From Chryseobacterium limigenitum (GTDB taxonomy: Bacteria > Bacteroidota > Bacteroidia > Flavobacteriales > Weeksellaceae), in NCBI RefSeq assembly GCF_900114875.1, contig NZ_FPKW01000012.1, positions 62,001 through 126,000 of the forward strand: a DNA stretch of 64,000 nucleotides, written 5' to 3'. Under the pieces are notes generated by a model, which made no database searches, was not told the origin of the DNA, and saw nothing but the letters and a program-made list of their open reading frames with translations. The stretch's first letter is position 1; every line of letters starts with the position of its first letter. The position numbers were made by a program, and so were the translations under genes. Below, piece after piece: positions 1 through 9,600 of this stretch.

Positions 1-644
1 GACCCGATGAAGCCGTCAAAATTTCCGGATAGGGAACCGTTACCATCAATAATATACGATTGCCCTTTATTTAATGTAAAAGTCATGGTCGGGTTTGTGA
101 CTCCGGTTGTTCCGTTGGAAAACTGTACGGTACTTTTATATCCTGAAATTGTAACTGTTGTATTGTCTTCAGTCGCCAATATACTCGTCATGAAATTCAA
201 AATAAAATTGCTGACAGTTATAGGCGCACTTGCTGCATAAAAAGTCTTTCCCGTAGCAGGAATTCCTTTCGAAGTAATAATTTCTGCGTGATTAAAAACC
301 GAAAATCTCAAGTTAGCATAAAAAGGAAATTCTGCTTTTAGATAAAGTCCTTTTGAGGTAGGTGTAAATAAATCCGTCTGTTGAGTTGTGATGATATAAT
401 CTCTTAAAACATCAAATTTCTGAGGATTGTTTTTGCTGATGTTTACTGTTCCGATCAGGACATTATTGTTGTAAATACTTACCGGAAATGATGTCGTTCT
501 GTTGGTGGAAAGATATAAATTTTGATAAGGATTCGGGTTTCCCGTTCTATCTACCATTGGGGCAAACCAATGTTCTCTGTCCAACTGTGCGAAAGTTGAA
601 GTGAAAATATAGAATATAAATAAAAAAGATAAAATTTTCTTCAT
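1..644 (-). CDS. T9SS surface protein, N-terminal part of a paralogue (cut by window edge)
   Basis: The minus-strand reading frame begins with ATG at 644 and stays open to the window edge, giving about 214 residues without a stop. A signal peptide is visible (MKKILSFLFIF..., cleavage after TFA or TFAQ), followed by DREHWFAP. The segments LYLSTNRTTSFPVSIYNNN, EIITSKG, ATEDNTTV and LNKGQSYI match the three complete paralogues upstream at 758-10698. The N-terminal region looks like the IgGFc-binding-protein-type domain found in flavobacterial secreted proteins (recognised from memory, moderate certainty). A TAnnTTTG box lies 19 bases before the start. The C-terminus, where the sorting domain should be, is outside the window. 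Confidence 0.85.
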   Translation of the reverse strand, partial: MKKILSFLFIFYIFTSTFAQLDREHWFAPMVDRTGNPNPYQNLYLSTNRTTSFPVSIYNNNVLIGTVNISKNNPQKFDVLRDYIITTQQTDLFTPTSKGLYLKAEFPFYANLRFSVFNHAEIITSKGIPATGKTFYAASAPITVSNFILNFMTSILATEDNTTVTISGYKSTVQFSNGTTGVTNPTMTFTLNKGQSYIIDGNGSLSGNFDGFIG

Positions 645-663
645 TCAGGATCAGCTTTTATCA

Positions 664-671
664 CAAATTTA
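664..671 (-). promoter_or_regulatory. Promoter -7 box of the truncated T9SS paralogue
   Basis: On the minus strand this reads TAAATTTG, matching the Bacteroidota -7 consensus TAnnTTTG. It ends 19 bases before the ATG at 644. No good -33 TTG was found at the expected distance. Confidence 0.45.
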
Positions 672-710
672 ATAATAAAAAGTAGTAAACCCTTGAAAAA
701 ATAACAAAAA

Positions 711-734
711 AACCACGATTGGGGAATCGTGGTT
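711..734 (-). terminator. Rho-independent terminator after the 944-residue T9SS protein
   Basis: Perfect 10-bp stem (AACCACGATT/AATCGTGGTT) with a 4-base loop, followed on the minus strand by a long T run. It lies 24 bases beyond the stop codon of the gene ending at 758. The stem sequence is the same as that of the terminator at 3680-3705. Confidence 0.85.
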
Positions 735-757
735 TTAATTAAAATATTTTAAATTAA

Positions 758-3592
758 TTATTCTCTGTTTTTCACTAAGATCCAACCGGAGAATTTAATT
801 GGAGTTTGCTTTTTATTAGGCTCGTTCCAGCTGATATCGTACCAGTAATTTCCTGTGGATACTTTATTGGTTCCGTTTGTAGTTCCGCCCCATTTGTATC
901 CGTTTGTTTTATCTGCCTGATAGATTTTGCTTCCGTATCTGTCGAAGATATTCACAACCAAATTAGGCTTGTGAGCTAGTGCTGAATAATCAATAAAATC
1001 ATTAACGCCGTCATTATTAGGTGTAATTACGTTGATCAGATTAGGAATTGTAATTTCAACCTCAATAGGATTACAGTCATAAGCATCTTTTACATATACC
1101 GTTCCGTTTCCTCTAGGAACGTCTTTAAATATGTTTGAATCCTGCCAATTGATATTATCCATAGAATATTTATATGGAGCCGTTCCACCAACCACATAGG
1201 CAGTCACAGTGTTGTTTGTAATATCAATGTTTGAGATAACGGGTTGCTCAGAAGAATATACAGTTACCGTTTGTTTTGTAATACAGTCACCTGTTTTTAG
1301 TTTTACCCAATAAGTACCAACCCCTACGTTATTGATAGACGGAGTTATCGCGCCTGTGCTCCATTCATAAGCATTAAAACCTGGACCTGCATCCAGCGTT
1401 GTTTTGTCTTCCATACAGATGATCTTATCTTCCAATATAGCAGATTTTACAGGTGCAAGGACGATAAGCGTAACTTCAGCTACACTGAAACATCCGTTTG
1501 CGTTTGTCACTCTTATATATACAACACCGTTTGGTGCGATGTAGTTTGTTGGATTATTAATTTCATTCGTCCCATTTGCAGCATCAGTAGGAGATGGGAA
1601 ATATCTTTTAGTAACTCCCGGTTCTGTAGAAACGCTGGCTAAAGTAAGATTAAATAATGCCGTTGCCGGATTAGTTTCAATGAAACAAGATCTTAAAGTT
1701 GCATTATTGACTACCGGACTTTTTGATACGGTTAAATTTAAAGTAATCTGCTCACAATCCACAAAATTTGGATCATTACCACAGAATTTATAAACAATTT
1801 TATCTGTCCCAAAATATCCAACGGTTGGAACGTAAGTGATTACACCTGTTACAGGGTCTACACCTGCTGTACCATTTGCAGGAGGAGTAATAATCGTTAC
1901 AGTTCCCGGAACAGGAACCTGACTTGAAGTCGTAAACTGAGGAACGATATTTAAAAGACCCTCACAAACAGTCATTGCTTTTGTTGTCTCTTGAAGGCAA
2001 GTATATACTTTATAAACTGGGGTAGTCTCCGGAGGACATGATCCGATTGTAATTCTTACGGTATAATCTCCGGATTGTGTTGGCGTGTATGAGTTAGCAT
2101 TAGCTCCCGCAATAGCAACACCGTTTCTGAACCATTGATAGGTTTCAAAACTGTCATCAACCTCCAATACTAAACCTGGAATACAAGTTCCGGTTTGCTT
2201 AGCAATTAAAGGGATTGAAGAGAATCCTGCAAAATAACCTCCATATCCGGCTGTGCTATATCCACCGTTTACACCGGCAGTAACAGCCTTTGTTGAAGTA
2301 ATGGTAACGTTTCCTGTAATACCGGTGATGGCGTACGTAACCCATTGATCATTACCCAAAAGAGGATACGGACCCTGAGCCGGAGTTGGAACAGCTCCAT
2401 TTACTGTTACAGCAGCTCCTTTTTCTGTTAAGATATTAAGCTTTAAAACAACTGTACCCGTGTAGGTCGGCATCGCCTGAATATTACCAATTTCATCAAT
2501 CTTTCTTGGTAAGAAACAGTTCAATGGTGGGATATAGTTGTATCCTGCCGTTGCAGTTCCGCCTGATGATCCGATTAATTGATATAAATAAATATTTTTT
2601 GTACTATGAACGTAAACATTGTAATGTCCGCCACCTTGGCTGATGTAGGCACTGTTTAAAATTCTGTAATAATCTCCCTCGTTAAGAGTTGCAACAGGTG
2701 TTGTAGCATCATTAAGGAAAATTTCGGTGTTGTTTTCTGTGGCAATTATAATTCCCCCTTCCATATCGTAATGATTGGTGAGTGGAGATAAGCTTCTTAC
2801 CATTGCAAATTCTTTTCCAAGACGAGTTGTGGGAACAGATTGATCCATTACAAGGTCGGATCCTGCGGTTGTATTTCCTGTCGCGAACATTCCGTTTGCA
2901 TTTCCGTTGGTTACGGAAACAGGTTTATCAGATGAAATTTTTGTTCCGATGAAGCCTGTCTGGTTGGCAACTGTATTTCCAACACCGGCAAGAATGTAAG
3001 ACTGTCCTTTATTTAAAGTAAAATTTAACGTTAAAGGAGGTGTTGCATTGTTGATAAACTGAATGTTGGGATCATATCCGGTAACCGTTACTTTCGTATT
3101 GTCCTCGGTTGCCATGATACCTGTTGTGAAGTTCATTGCACTACTACTCGTTAAGGAAGTAGTGATCGGAGTTGCAGCAGCATAGAATGTTGTTCCGATG
3201 CCGGCTTTTCCTTTAGAAGTTACAATCTCACCATGAACACTGTTATATATTCTTAATGATGTAAAATAAGGCTTATCTCCTTTTGTATATACTCCCATAT
3301 TGTTGGGAACAGCAGCGCTCGAAGTATTTGTTGTTGTAATATACTGCGAAGGCAATGTAAACATCTGAGGACTACCTTTACTAATGGTCACAGTCCCGAT
3401 CACAACATTGTTGTTGTAAATCGTTACCGGAAACGGAGTAGCCGAATCTGTGGAAAAGTATAAACCATGTTCATACGTTGACGATGTTGAGGAGTTAAAA
3501 TAAGGAGCAAACCAATGGTCTGTGTCTCTTTGTGCAAAGAGAGTATTAACTGCCAAGACAATTAATACTAAAGATAGTAGAAATTTTTTCAT
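758..3592 (-). CDS. T9SS type B sorting-domain surface protein, IgGFc-binding-like (944 aa)
   Basis: Large secreted protein. Signal peptide at residues 1-20 (MKKFLLSLVLIVLAVNTLFA), then an N-terminal region of about 450 residues rich in Thr, Asn and Gly that resembles the IgGFc-binding-protein domain. An Ig-like segment near 475-530 (YQWFRNG, SGDYTVRI) is followed by a cadherin/Ig-like segment near 565-620 (GVITYVPTVGYFGTDKIVYKF is the core). The last ~94 residues are a CHU_C / type B T9SS sorting domain: ITPNNDGVNDFIDY, IFDRYG, TGNYWY, GWILVKNRE. The family is exported by the T9SS and held at or released from the cell surface. The ligand is unknown; adhesion is an inference. It is the second of four head-to-tail paralogues and has its own promoter box and terminator. 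Confidence 0.9.
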   Translation of the reverse strand: MKKFLLSLVLIVLAVNTLFAQRDTDHWFAPYFNSSTSSTYEHGLYFSTDSATPFPVTIYNNNVVIGTVTISKGSPQMFTLPSQYITTTNTSSAAVPNNMGVYTKGDKPYFTSLRIYNSVHGEIVTSKGKAGIGTTFYAAATPITTSLTSSSAMNFTTGIMATEDNTKVTVTGYDPNIQFINNATPPLTLNFTLNKGQSYILAGVGNTVANQTGFIGTKISSDKPVSVTNGNANGMFATGNTTAGSDLVMDQSVPTTRLGKEFAMVRSLSPLTNHYDMEGGIIIATENNTEIFLNDATTPVATLNEGDYYRILNSAYISQGGGHYNVYVHSTKNIYLYQLIGSSGGTATAGYNYIPPLNCFLPRKIDEIGNIQAMPTYTGTVVLKLNILTEKGAAVTVNGAVPTPAQGPYPLLGNDQWVTYAITGITGNVTITSTKAVTAGVNGGYSTAGYGGYFAGFSSIPLIAKQTGTCIPGLVLEVDDSFETYQWFRNGVAIAGANANSYTPTQSGDYTVRITIGSCPPETTPVYKVYTCLQETTKAMTVCEGLLNIVPQFTTSSQVPVPGTVTIITPPANGTAGVDPVTGVITYVPTVGYFGTDKIVYKFCGNDPNFVDCEQITLNLTVSKSPVVNNATLRSCFIETNPATALFNLTLASVSTEPGVTKRYFPSPTDAANGTNEINNPTNYIAPNGVVYIRVTNANGCFSVAEVTLIVLAPVKSAILEDKIICMEDKTTLDAGPGFNAYEWSTGAITPSINNVGVGTYWVKLKTGDCITKQTVTVYSSEQPVISNIDITNNTVTAYVVGGTAPYKYSMDNINWQDSNIFKDVPRGNGTVYVKDAYDCNPIEVEITIPNLINVITPNNDGVNDFIDYSALAHKPNLVVNIFDRYGSKIYQADKTNGYKWGGTTNGTNKVSTGNYWYDISWNEPNKKQTPIKFSGWILVKNRE

Positions 3593-3612
3593 AAGCTGGA
3601 ATTAGGATTTTG

Positions 3613-3620
3613 CAAAAATA
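3613..3620 (-). promoter_or_regulatory. Promoter -7 box of the 944-residue T9SS protein
   Basis: Minus-strand TATTTTTG (consensus TAnnTTTG), ending 20 bases before the ATG at 3592. The position is like that at the other three paralogues. No clear -33 element. Confidence 0.4.
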
Positions 3621-3679
3621 ACAGAATATTTTAATATGTATTGATAATATGTTTAAAATAAAAAGGTTTATAGCATAAA

Positions 3680-3705
3680 AAACCACGATTCTAAAATCGT
3701 GGTTT
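3680..3705 (-). terminator. Rho-independent terminator after the 934-residue T9SS protein
   Basis: Eleven-bp perfect stem AAACCACGATT/AATCGTGGTTT with a 4-base loop (CTAA) and a minus-strand T run, 13 bases beyond the stop at 3719. It has the same stem core as the terminator at 711-734. Confidence 0.85.
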
Positions 3706-3718
3706 AAAAAGAAATTTA

Positions 3719-6523
3719 TTATTCTCTATTTTTTACAAGAATCCAACCTGTGTATTTTATTGGAGTTTTTTCTTTATTCGGTTCATTCCAGTTGATGTGG
3801 AACCAGTATGTTCCGGTTAAGATTTTCTTGTCGAAATGCTTACCGTCCCATCGGTAGTTATTAAACTTATCTCCTGTGAATATCTTATTTCCGTATCTGT
3901 CATAGACAACAAAGCTTAAATTTCCTTTGTAGGCTAATTCGCTGTAATCAATATAATCATTTTTGTTATCTCCGTTTGGCGTAATAGCATTCAATAAGTT
4001 AGGTACAGTAATTTCAACAGAAATAGGTGTACAGTTATAAGAATCTTTTACATAGAATGTATGCTGACCTCTTGAAAGATCTGTGAATATATTAGAATCC
4101 TGCCAGTTAGCGGTTCCGTCTACTGAGTATTTGTACGGTGGAGTACCTCCAATAACATTTACAGTTGCTGTATTGTTTGTGATCTCTATTTCTTTAATAA
4201 CAGGATCTGCAGTTTTATTAACTCTTACTACCTGTGTAACGAAACATCCGTTCTTTCCAAGAACTACAGTGTATTCTCCAACACCAACTCCTTGGATGCC
4301 TGATGTAGTTGCACCAGTGCTCCATAGGTAAGAATCATATCCTGGGCCTGCTTCTAAGTTTGTTCTGGAATCAATACAGATATATTTGTCAACAAGAATT
4401 GGAGATTTTTTGATAGGTTTTGCAACCAATTCAATTTTCGCATTTGCTGTACAACCTTCATTACTTGTTATTTTTACATATACAAACCCTCCTGCAGAAC
4501 CATAGTTTGTAGGATCCATGATCTGGTTTGTATTGGCGTTAAGATCTGCCAATGTAGGATAGTATTTTTTAGTTACTGTTAATAGATCAATAACATTTGC
4601 TTTTGTAAGATCAAAAAACGCTTTGTCTTCATATTGACATGCTTCTAGTTTAGCATCTTTTACAATAAACGGAACTACGGTTAAGTTCACAGTTACAATT
4701 TCACAATCTATAAATTCAGTAGCATTACCGCAGAATTTATAAACGATAACGTCCGGTCCGGTATATCCAGCTGTAGGATTATAAGTAATTATACCCGTTG
4801 CAGGATTTAGAACAGCTGTTCCGTGAGTAGGCTGTGTTGTAATTGTTACAGTGCTCGGAACCGGAATTTGTGTTGAACTTGAAAATGTTGGAGTGATAAT
4901 TTTTGTAGCACAAGCATTTACACTTACAGTTGTATTTTTAACACAAGAATATACTTTATATATTGGTGTGGTAACAGGTGGGCAAGTTCCCATTGTTACT
5001 TTTACCGTATAATTTCCTGATTGAGTAGGGGTGTAAGTGTTAGCTGTTGCTCCGGGAATAATGACACCTTCTCTATACCATTGATAAGTCTCAAAACCGT
5101 CATCAACTTCCAAAATGATACCAGGTACACATTCTCCTGTTTTTTTTGCAATAACAGGAATTGAAGAGAACCCTGCAAAGTACCCTCCATAGCCTGCTGT
5201 GCTAAATCCTCCATTTATCCCTGCTGTTACAGCTTTTGTAGAGGTAATGGATACGTTTCCTGTAATTCCATCAATAGCATAAGTCTGCCATAGTGTGTTT
5301 CCTGTTAAAGGATAAGGGCCTTCTGCTGCGGTAGGAGCAGTACCATTTACTAAAACGGTTGCACCTGTTTCTGTTAAAATATTTAATTTTAAAGAAATTG
5401 CAGAGGAAGTATTTGGCATTTCGTTTATCTTACCGATCTCATCAATTTTTCTGGGTAAAAAACAGTTTAATGGAGGGATATAGTTAAATCCGCAGGTTGC
5501 ATTAGTACTGCCTACTGCTACGAATTGATATAAATATACATTTTTTGAAGTAGAAATAAACATATTAGAATGAGTTCCGGCCCCGGGTTGGGTAACGTAG
5601 TTCGTTTCGTTTATTCTGTACCATTGTCCTGCATTTATTGATGCAATTGGCGTAGTTGCACCATTTATAAATATGTCTGTATTATCTTGTGTTGCAACGA
5701 TGATACCACCTTCCATATTCTGACTAGGATTAGTTGATTTAGTTTTAACCATTGCAAATGTGCTACCAAGTCTTTCTACCGGAACAGACTGATCCAAAAC
5801 AGCATCCGACCCGTCAGAGCCAAGAACTCCGAAGTTACCGTTACAACTTCCGTTTGTAAGAGTTATGGGCTTATCTGCCGCGACCTTTGCTCCGATAAAT
5901 CCTGTTAAGTTTGCGGTATTGCTTCCGGAGCCTGCAAAAATAAAGGATTGGCCTTTGTTTAAAATAAAAGTATGAGAATTACCTGTAGCAGTTCCTCCGA
6001 TAAATACGATACCTGTACCATTCCATGTTACAGTTACGGAAGTATTATCCTCTGTTGCCAAAACCCCTGCCGTAAAATTGTATAAAGAGCTTACCAAGGT
6101 ATTTGGGCTGGCTGCCACATAAAAGTCTTTTCCGATGCCGGCTTTTCCTTTACTTGTGATAATTTCACCGTGAGCAAGTTGCGCCATTCTTAAACTACAA
6201 TAAAAGGGTTTGTCTCCTTTCAGGTATAAACCTTTATTGATAACCTTAAAGGCATCAACAGCAGTATTGGCTGATATAAGGGTATTAGCAACAGTGTACG
6301 TTTGCGGACTCCCTTTACTGATAGTGACAGTAGTGACTAAGGCATTGTTATTATAGATCTGTACAGCAAAGGGGGTTACCGAGTCTGTTGATAAATACAC
6401 GGCACTTGTATATCCTCCGACAGTGTCATAATATGGTGCTATCCAATGTTCTGTATCTCTTTGCGCAAAGAGCGTATTAATTGTTAAAAAAACTAATACT
6501 AGACTAAGTAGAAATCTTTTCAT
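3719..6523 (-). CDS. T9SS type B sorting-domain surface protein, IgGFc-binding-like (934 aa)
   Basis: Closest sister of the 944-residue protein next to it, with the same order of parts. Signal peptide at 1-20 (MKRFLLSLVLVFLTINTLFA), RDTEHWIAPYYDT, IgGFc-binding-like N-terminal region, Ig-like segment near 470 (YQWYREG, SGNYTVKV), cadherin/Ig-like segment (GIITYNPTAGYTGPDVIVYKF in the same place), and a CHU_C sorting domain over the last ~95 residues (AITPNGDNKNDYIDY, VYDRYGNKIF, TGTYWFH, GWILVKNRE). The conserved Gly-Asp-Asn loop of the sorting domain is intact, so export by the T9SS is expected. Function beyond surface display is unknown. No terminator separates it from the larger paralogue upstream (80-base gap), so read-through is possible, although a TAnnTTTG box is present. 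Confidence 0.9.
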   Translation of the reverse strand: MKRFLLSLVLVFLTINTLFAQRDTEHWIAPYYDTVGGYTSAVYLSTDSVTPFAVQIYNNNALVTTVTISKGSPQTYTVANTLISANTAVDAFKVINKGLYLKGDKPFYCSLRMAQLAHGEIITSKGKAGIGKDFYVAASPNTLVSSLYNFTAGVLATEDNTSVTVTWNGTGIVFIGGTATGNSHTFILNKGQSFIFAGSGSNTANLTGFIGAKVAADKPITLTNGSCNGNFGVLGSDGSDAVLDQSVPVERLGSTFAMVKTKSTNPSQNMEGGIIVATQDNTDIFINGATTPIASINAGQWYRINETNYVTQPGAGTHSNMFISTSKNVYLYQFVAVGSTNATCGFNYIPPLNCFLPRKIDEIGKINEMPNTSSAISLKLNILTETGATVLVNGTAPTAAEGPYPLTGNTLWQTYAIDGITGNVSITSTKAVTAGINGGFSTAGYGGYFAGFSSIPVIAKKTGECVPGIILEVDDGFETYQWYREGVIIPGATANTYTPTQSGNYTVKVTMGTCPPVTTPIYKVYSCVKNTTVSVNACATKIITPTFSSSTQIPVPSTVTITTQPTHGTAVLNPATGIITYNPTAGYTGPDVIVYKFCGNATEFIDCEIVTVNLTVVPFIVKDAKLEACQYEDKAFFDLTKANVIDLLTVTKKYYPTLADLNANTNQIMDPTNYGSAGGFVYVKITSNEGCTANAKIELVAKPIKKSPILVDKYICIDSRTNLEAGPGYDSYLWSTGATTSGIQGVGVGEYTVVLGKNGCFVTQVVRVNKTADPVIKEIEITNNTATVNVIGGTPPYKYSVDGTANWQDSNIFTDLSRGQHTFYVKDSYNCTPISVEITVPNLLNAITPNGDNKNDYIDYSELAYKGNLSFVVYDRYGNKIFTGDKFNNYRWDGKHFDKKILTGTYWFHINWNEPNKEKTPIKYTGWILVKNRE

Positions 6524-6547
6524 ATAAAAGTGGAATTAGGATTTCTA

Positions 6548-6555
6548 CAAATTTA
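6548..6555 (-). promoter_or_regulatory. Promoter -7 box of the 934-residue T9SS protein
   Basis: Minus-strand TAAATTTG, ending 24 bases before the ATG at 6523. No matching -33 TTG was seen, so this is a weak call. Confidence 0.4.
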
Positions 6556-6603
6556 AAATAATATTTGAGATATTGTTAGTAAAATTTAAATAAAATTATT
6601 GAA

Positions 6604-9600
6604 TTATTCGCGATTCTTGATTAAAATCCATCCTGAATATGAAACAGGTAATTTTGTGTCAGGCTCAATCCATTTTAAAATATACCAATAAGTTCCTGTG
6701 GGAAGAGTTCTTCCGTTGGATTTTCCGTCCCAGATATAGTTTTTGTCTGATGACTTATATACAGCTGCTCCATATCTGTCTACAACTTCTATTGTTACAT
6801 TTTGTTTTATTCTTAAATCTGAATAATTCAGAACATCATTTTTCCCGTCTCCATTTGGCGTAATGGCATTAATTAGATTTAAAACTAAAAATTCTTTCGT
6901 AACAGGCTGACATCTGTCTGCGCCTAAAACATATACCGTATGAATACCTCTTGATAATCCTGTGAAAACGTTTGAAGCCTGATAATCAATATCATTCAAT
7001 GAATATTTATAAGGAGCCGTTCCGCCTGAAACATTAACCGTTGCCGTAGTTCCAGAAACAGTAATGCTTGTAATTGTTGGCGCCTGAGCAGTTGCAACAG
7101 TTACAGTCTGACGATAAATACATCCGTTGAATCCAAGATCTACATAATAATTTCCTGCTCCTACTGTAATAGTTTGAGTAGTAGCTCCGTTGCTCCATAA
7201 ATAAGAAGTGAATCCTGTTCCTGCATCTAATATCACTTTTTCATTAGAACAAATTATCTGATCACGAAGGGTTGTCGATTTTTTTGGAGTTTTTAATTTT
7301 ATATTTAAAATTCCGATATTCGGGCATTCTGTTGCGCTTGTAAATCTTATGTAAAAAGTACCCGCCGAATTGATGATCTGTGTCGGAGATATCACATTGG
7401 TTCCTGTCTGAGCATTAGCCAACGATGTATGGAATGTTAAAGTTACAGCAGGGTTATTGGTGAATACATTTTTGTAATCATTAAGGTTTACGGTTTCAGA
7501 GCCATTAATGTCATTGTCACAGATTTCTGCATTTACCGTACTTGATAATAAAGGTATTCTATTCCCAATTTTAAAATTGATCTGTCCAAAAGCTGGCGGG
7601 CAGTTCGTTGGATTGTTATCAACTCTTACATAAACAGTTGTATTTGTCGTATACGTCCAGGTTGTTGGTAATGTATTATTGTTTCCCGCATTGGCATCTG
7701 CTTGATTTAAATAATATCTAACTGTAAAATTCCCTGAGTTCGTTACAATTTGAGGCGTTACCGTTGCAAAATTTACACTGATTGTTCCTTCAAAACTATT
7801 ATCACAAAGAGTTGCGTTATAATTATTTGTATTAATGTTGGGCGAAGGAGTTGCTGTTACAGTAATCTGGGCTATTTTTGAGCATCCTGCCGATGAAGTT
7901 ACATTAGCATAAATAATTCCTGCAGGTCCCGAATACGTAGTTGGATTTGTAATCTGTCCCGTTAAATTTGAATTGGTGAAATAGGTAATTGTAATCCCAG
8001 GATCTGAAGAAACATTTACCGAAGTAAGATTGTAAGTTCCGTTTCCGTTTGTTCCTGCGCAAGATGTTAAAGAACCATTATTTACATTCGGGAATGGATT
8101 TACAGTTAATGTGATCTGAGCTATTTTTGAGCATCCTGCCGATGAAGTTACATTAGCATAAATAATTCCTGCGGGTCCTGAATACGTTGTTGGATTTGTA
8201 ATCTGTCCCGTTAAATTCGAATTGGTAAAATAGCTAATTGTAATCCCAGGATCTGAAGATACATTTGCCAAAGTAAGGTTATAAGTTCCGTTTCCGTTTG
8301 TTCCAGCGCAAGATGATAAAGAACCGTTATTTGCATTTGGAAGCGGATTTACAGTTAATGTGATCTGCGCCGTCTTTGAACATCCTGCCGATGAGGTTAC
8401 ATTAACATAAATAATTCCTGCGGGTCCGGAATACGTTGTTGGATTTGTAATCTGTCCCGTTAAATTTGAATTGGTAAAATAGGTAATTGTAATCCCAGGA
8501 TCTGAAGATACATTTGCCAAAGTAAGGTTGTAAGTTCCGTTTCCGCTTGTTCCAGTGCAAGATGTTAAAGAAGCATTATTTGTGTTCGGTGACGGATTTG
8601 CAGTCAATGTAATCTGAGCTGTTTTTGAACATCCATACTGTGAAGTTACATTAGCATAAATAATTCCTGCAGGTCCCGAATAAGTTGTTGGATTTGTAAT
8701 CTGACCCGTTAAATTCGGATTGGTAAAATAAGTAACTGTTGTTCCTGTATCTGCTGAAACACTGGCTGTTGTTAAATTATAAGTCCCGTTTCCGCTTGCG
8801 TTTGTACAAGACGATAATGAAGAGTTATTAACATTTAGAACATTTGTGTTGATAATTATTTTAAAATATTCAAAACTGAAAGGATTTCCATTTCCCTGAA
8901 TGTAATAAATAAAGGTATCAGTAGTATTTGCAGTAATCCCCGCATTTGGAGTGTAAGTAATTTGCCCTGTTGTTGGGTTTACCGTCGCTGTTCCCGAAGT
9001 TGGTGGAGAAATTATACTCGTTAGTGAAGGAATAATTGCTTGTGTTGAGCTTGTAAAAGCCGGAGTAATCACTTTCGTATTACAAGAACCAATATTATAA
9101 GTTGTTGTCGTAATCGGTGGGCATAAAGTATAGTTGTAAATAGCTGTCAGTCTCGTTTCACAATTGTTTTTTGTGATTTGACAGGTATAATCTCCAGCTC
9201 CGTATAATTCAGGATTAATAGAGTAGGAGGTCGCTCCTGGAATTAAGACTCCATTGAAATACCATTGATATGCATCATAATTACTGTCTACCTGAAGAAG
9301 AACTCCCGCATAGCAATCACCAGTTTTTGTAATGGCAGGCACAGAAGAGAATCCTGCAAAATAGCCACCATAACCTACTGCACCATTTCCTGCTGCTATT
9401 CCCGCTGTGACAGGTAATGTTGAATTTACGGTAACATTTCCTGTTACATTCGGAATAGAATAAGTTACCCAGTTTGGATTTCCTGTTACAGGATAAGGCC
9501 CGTTTCCTGCTGCGATATTATTTCCATTGAAGGTTACTGTTGCACCTGTTTGAGTGATAATATTAAGTTTAGTATCGTAAGATGTGTTTCCTATTTTATT

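Noticed and set aside
4083..4331. Plus-strand frames within the T9SS genes (for example 4083-4331, 10010-10261)
   Set aside because: They are antisense shadows of long, clearly coding minus-strand genes.
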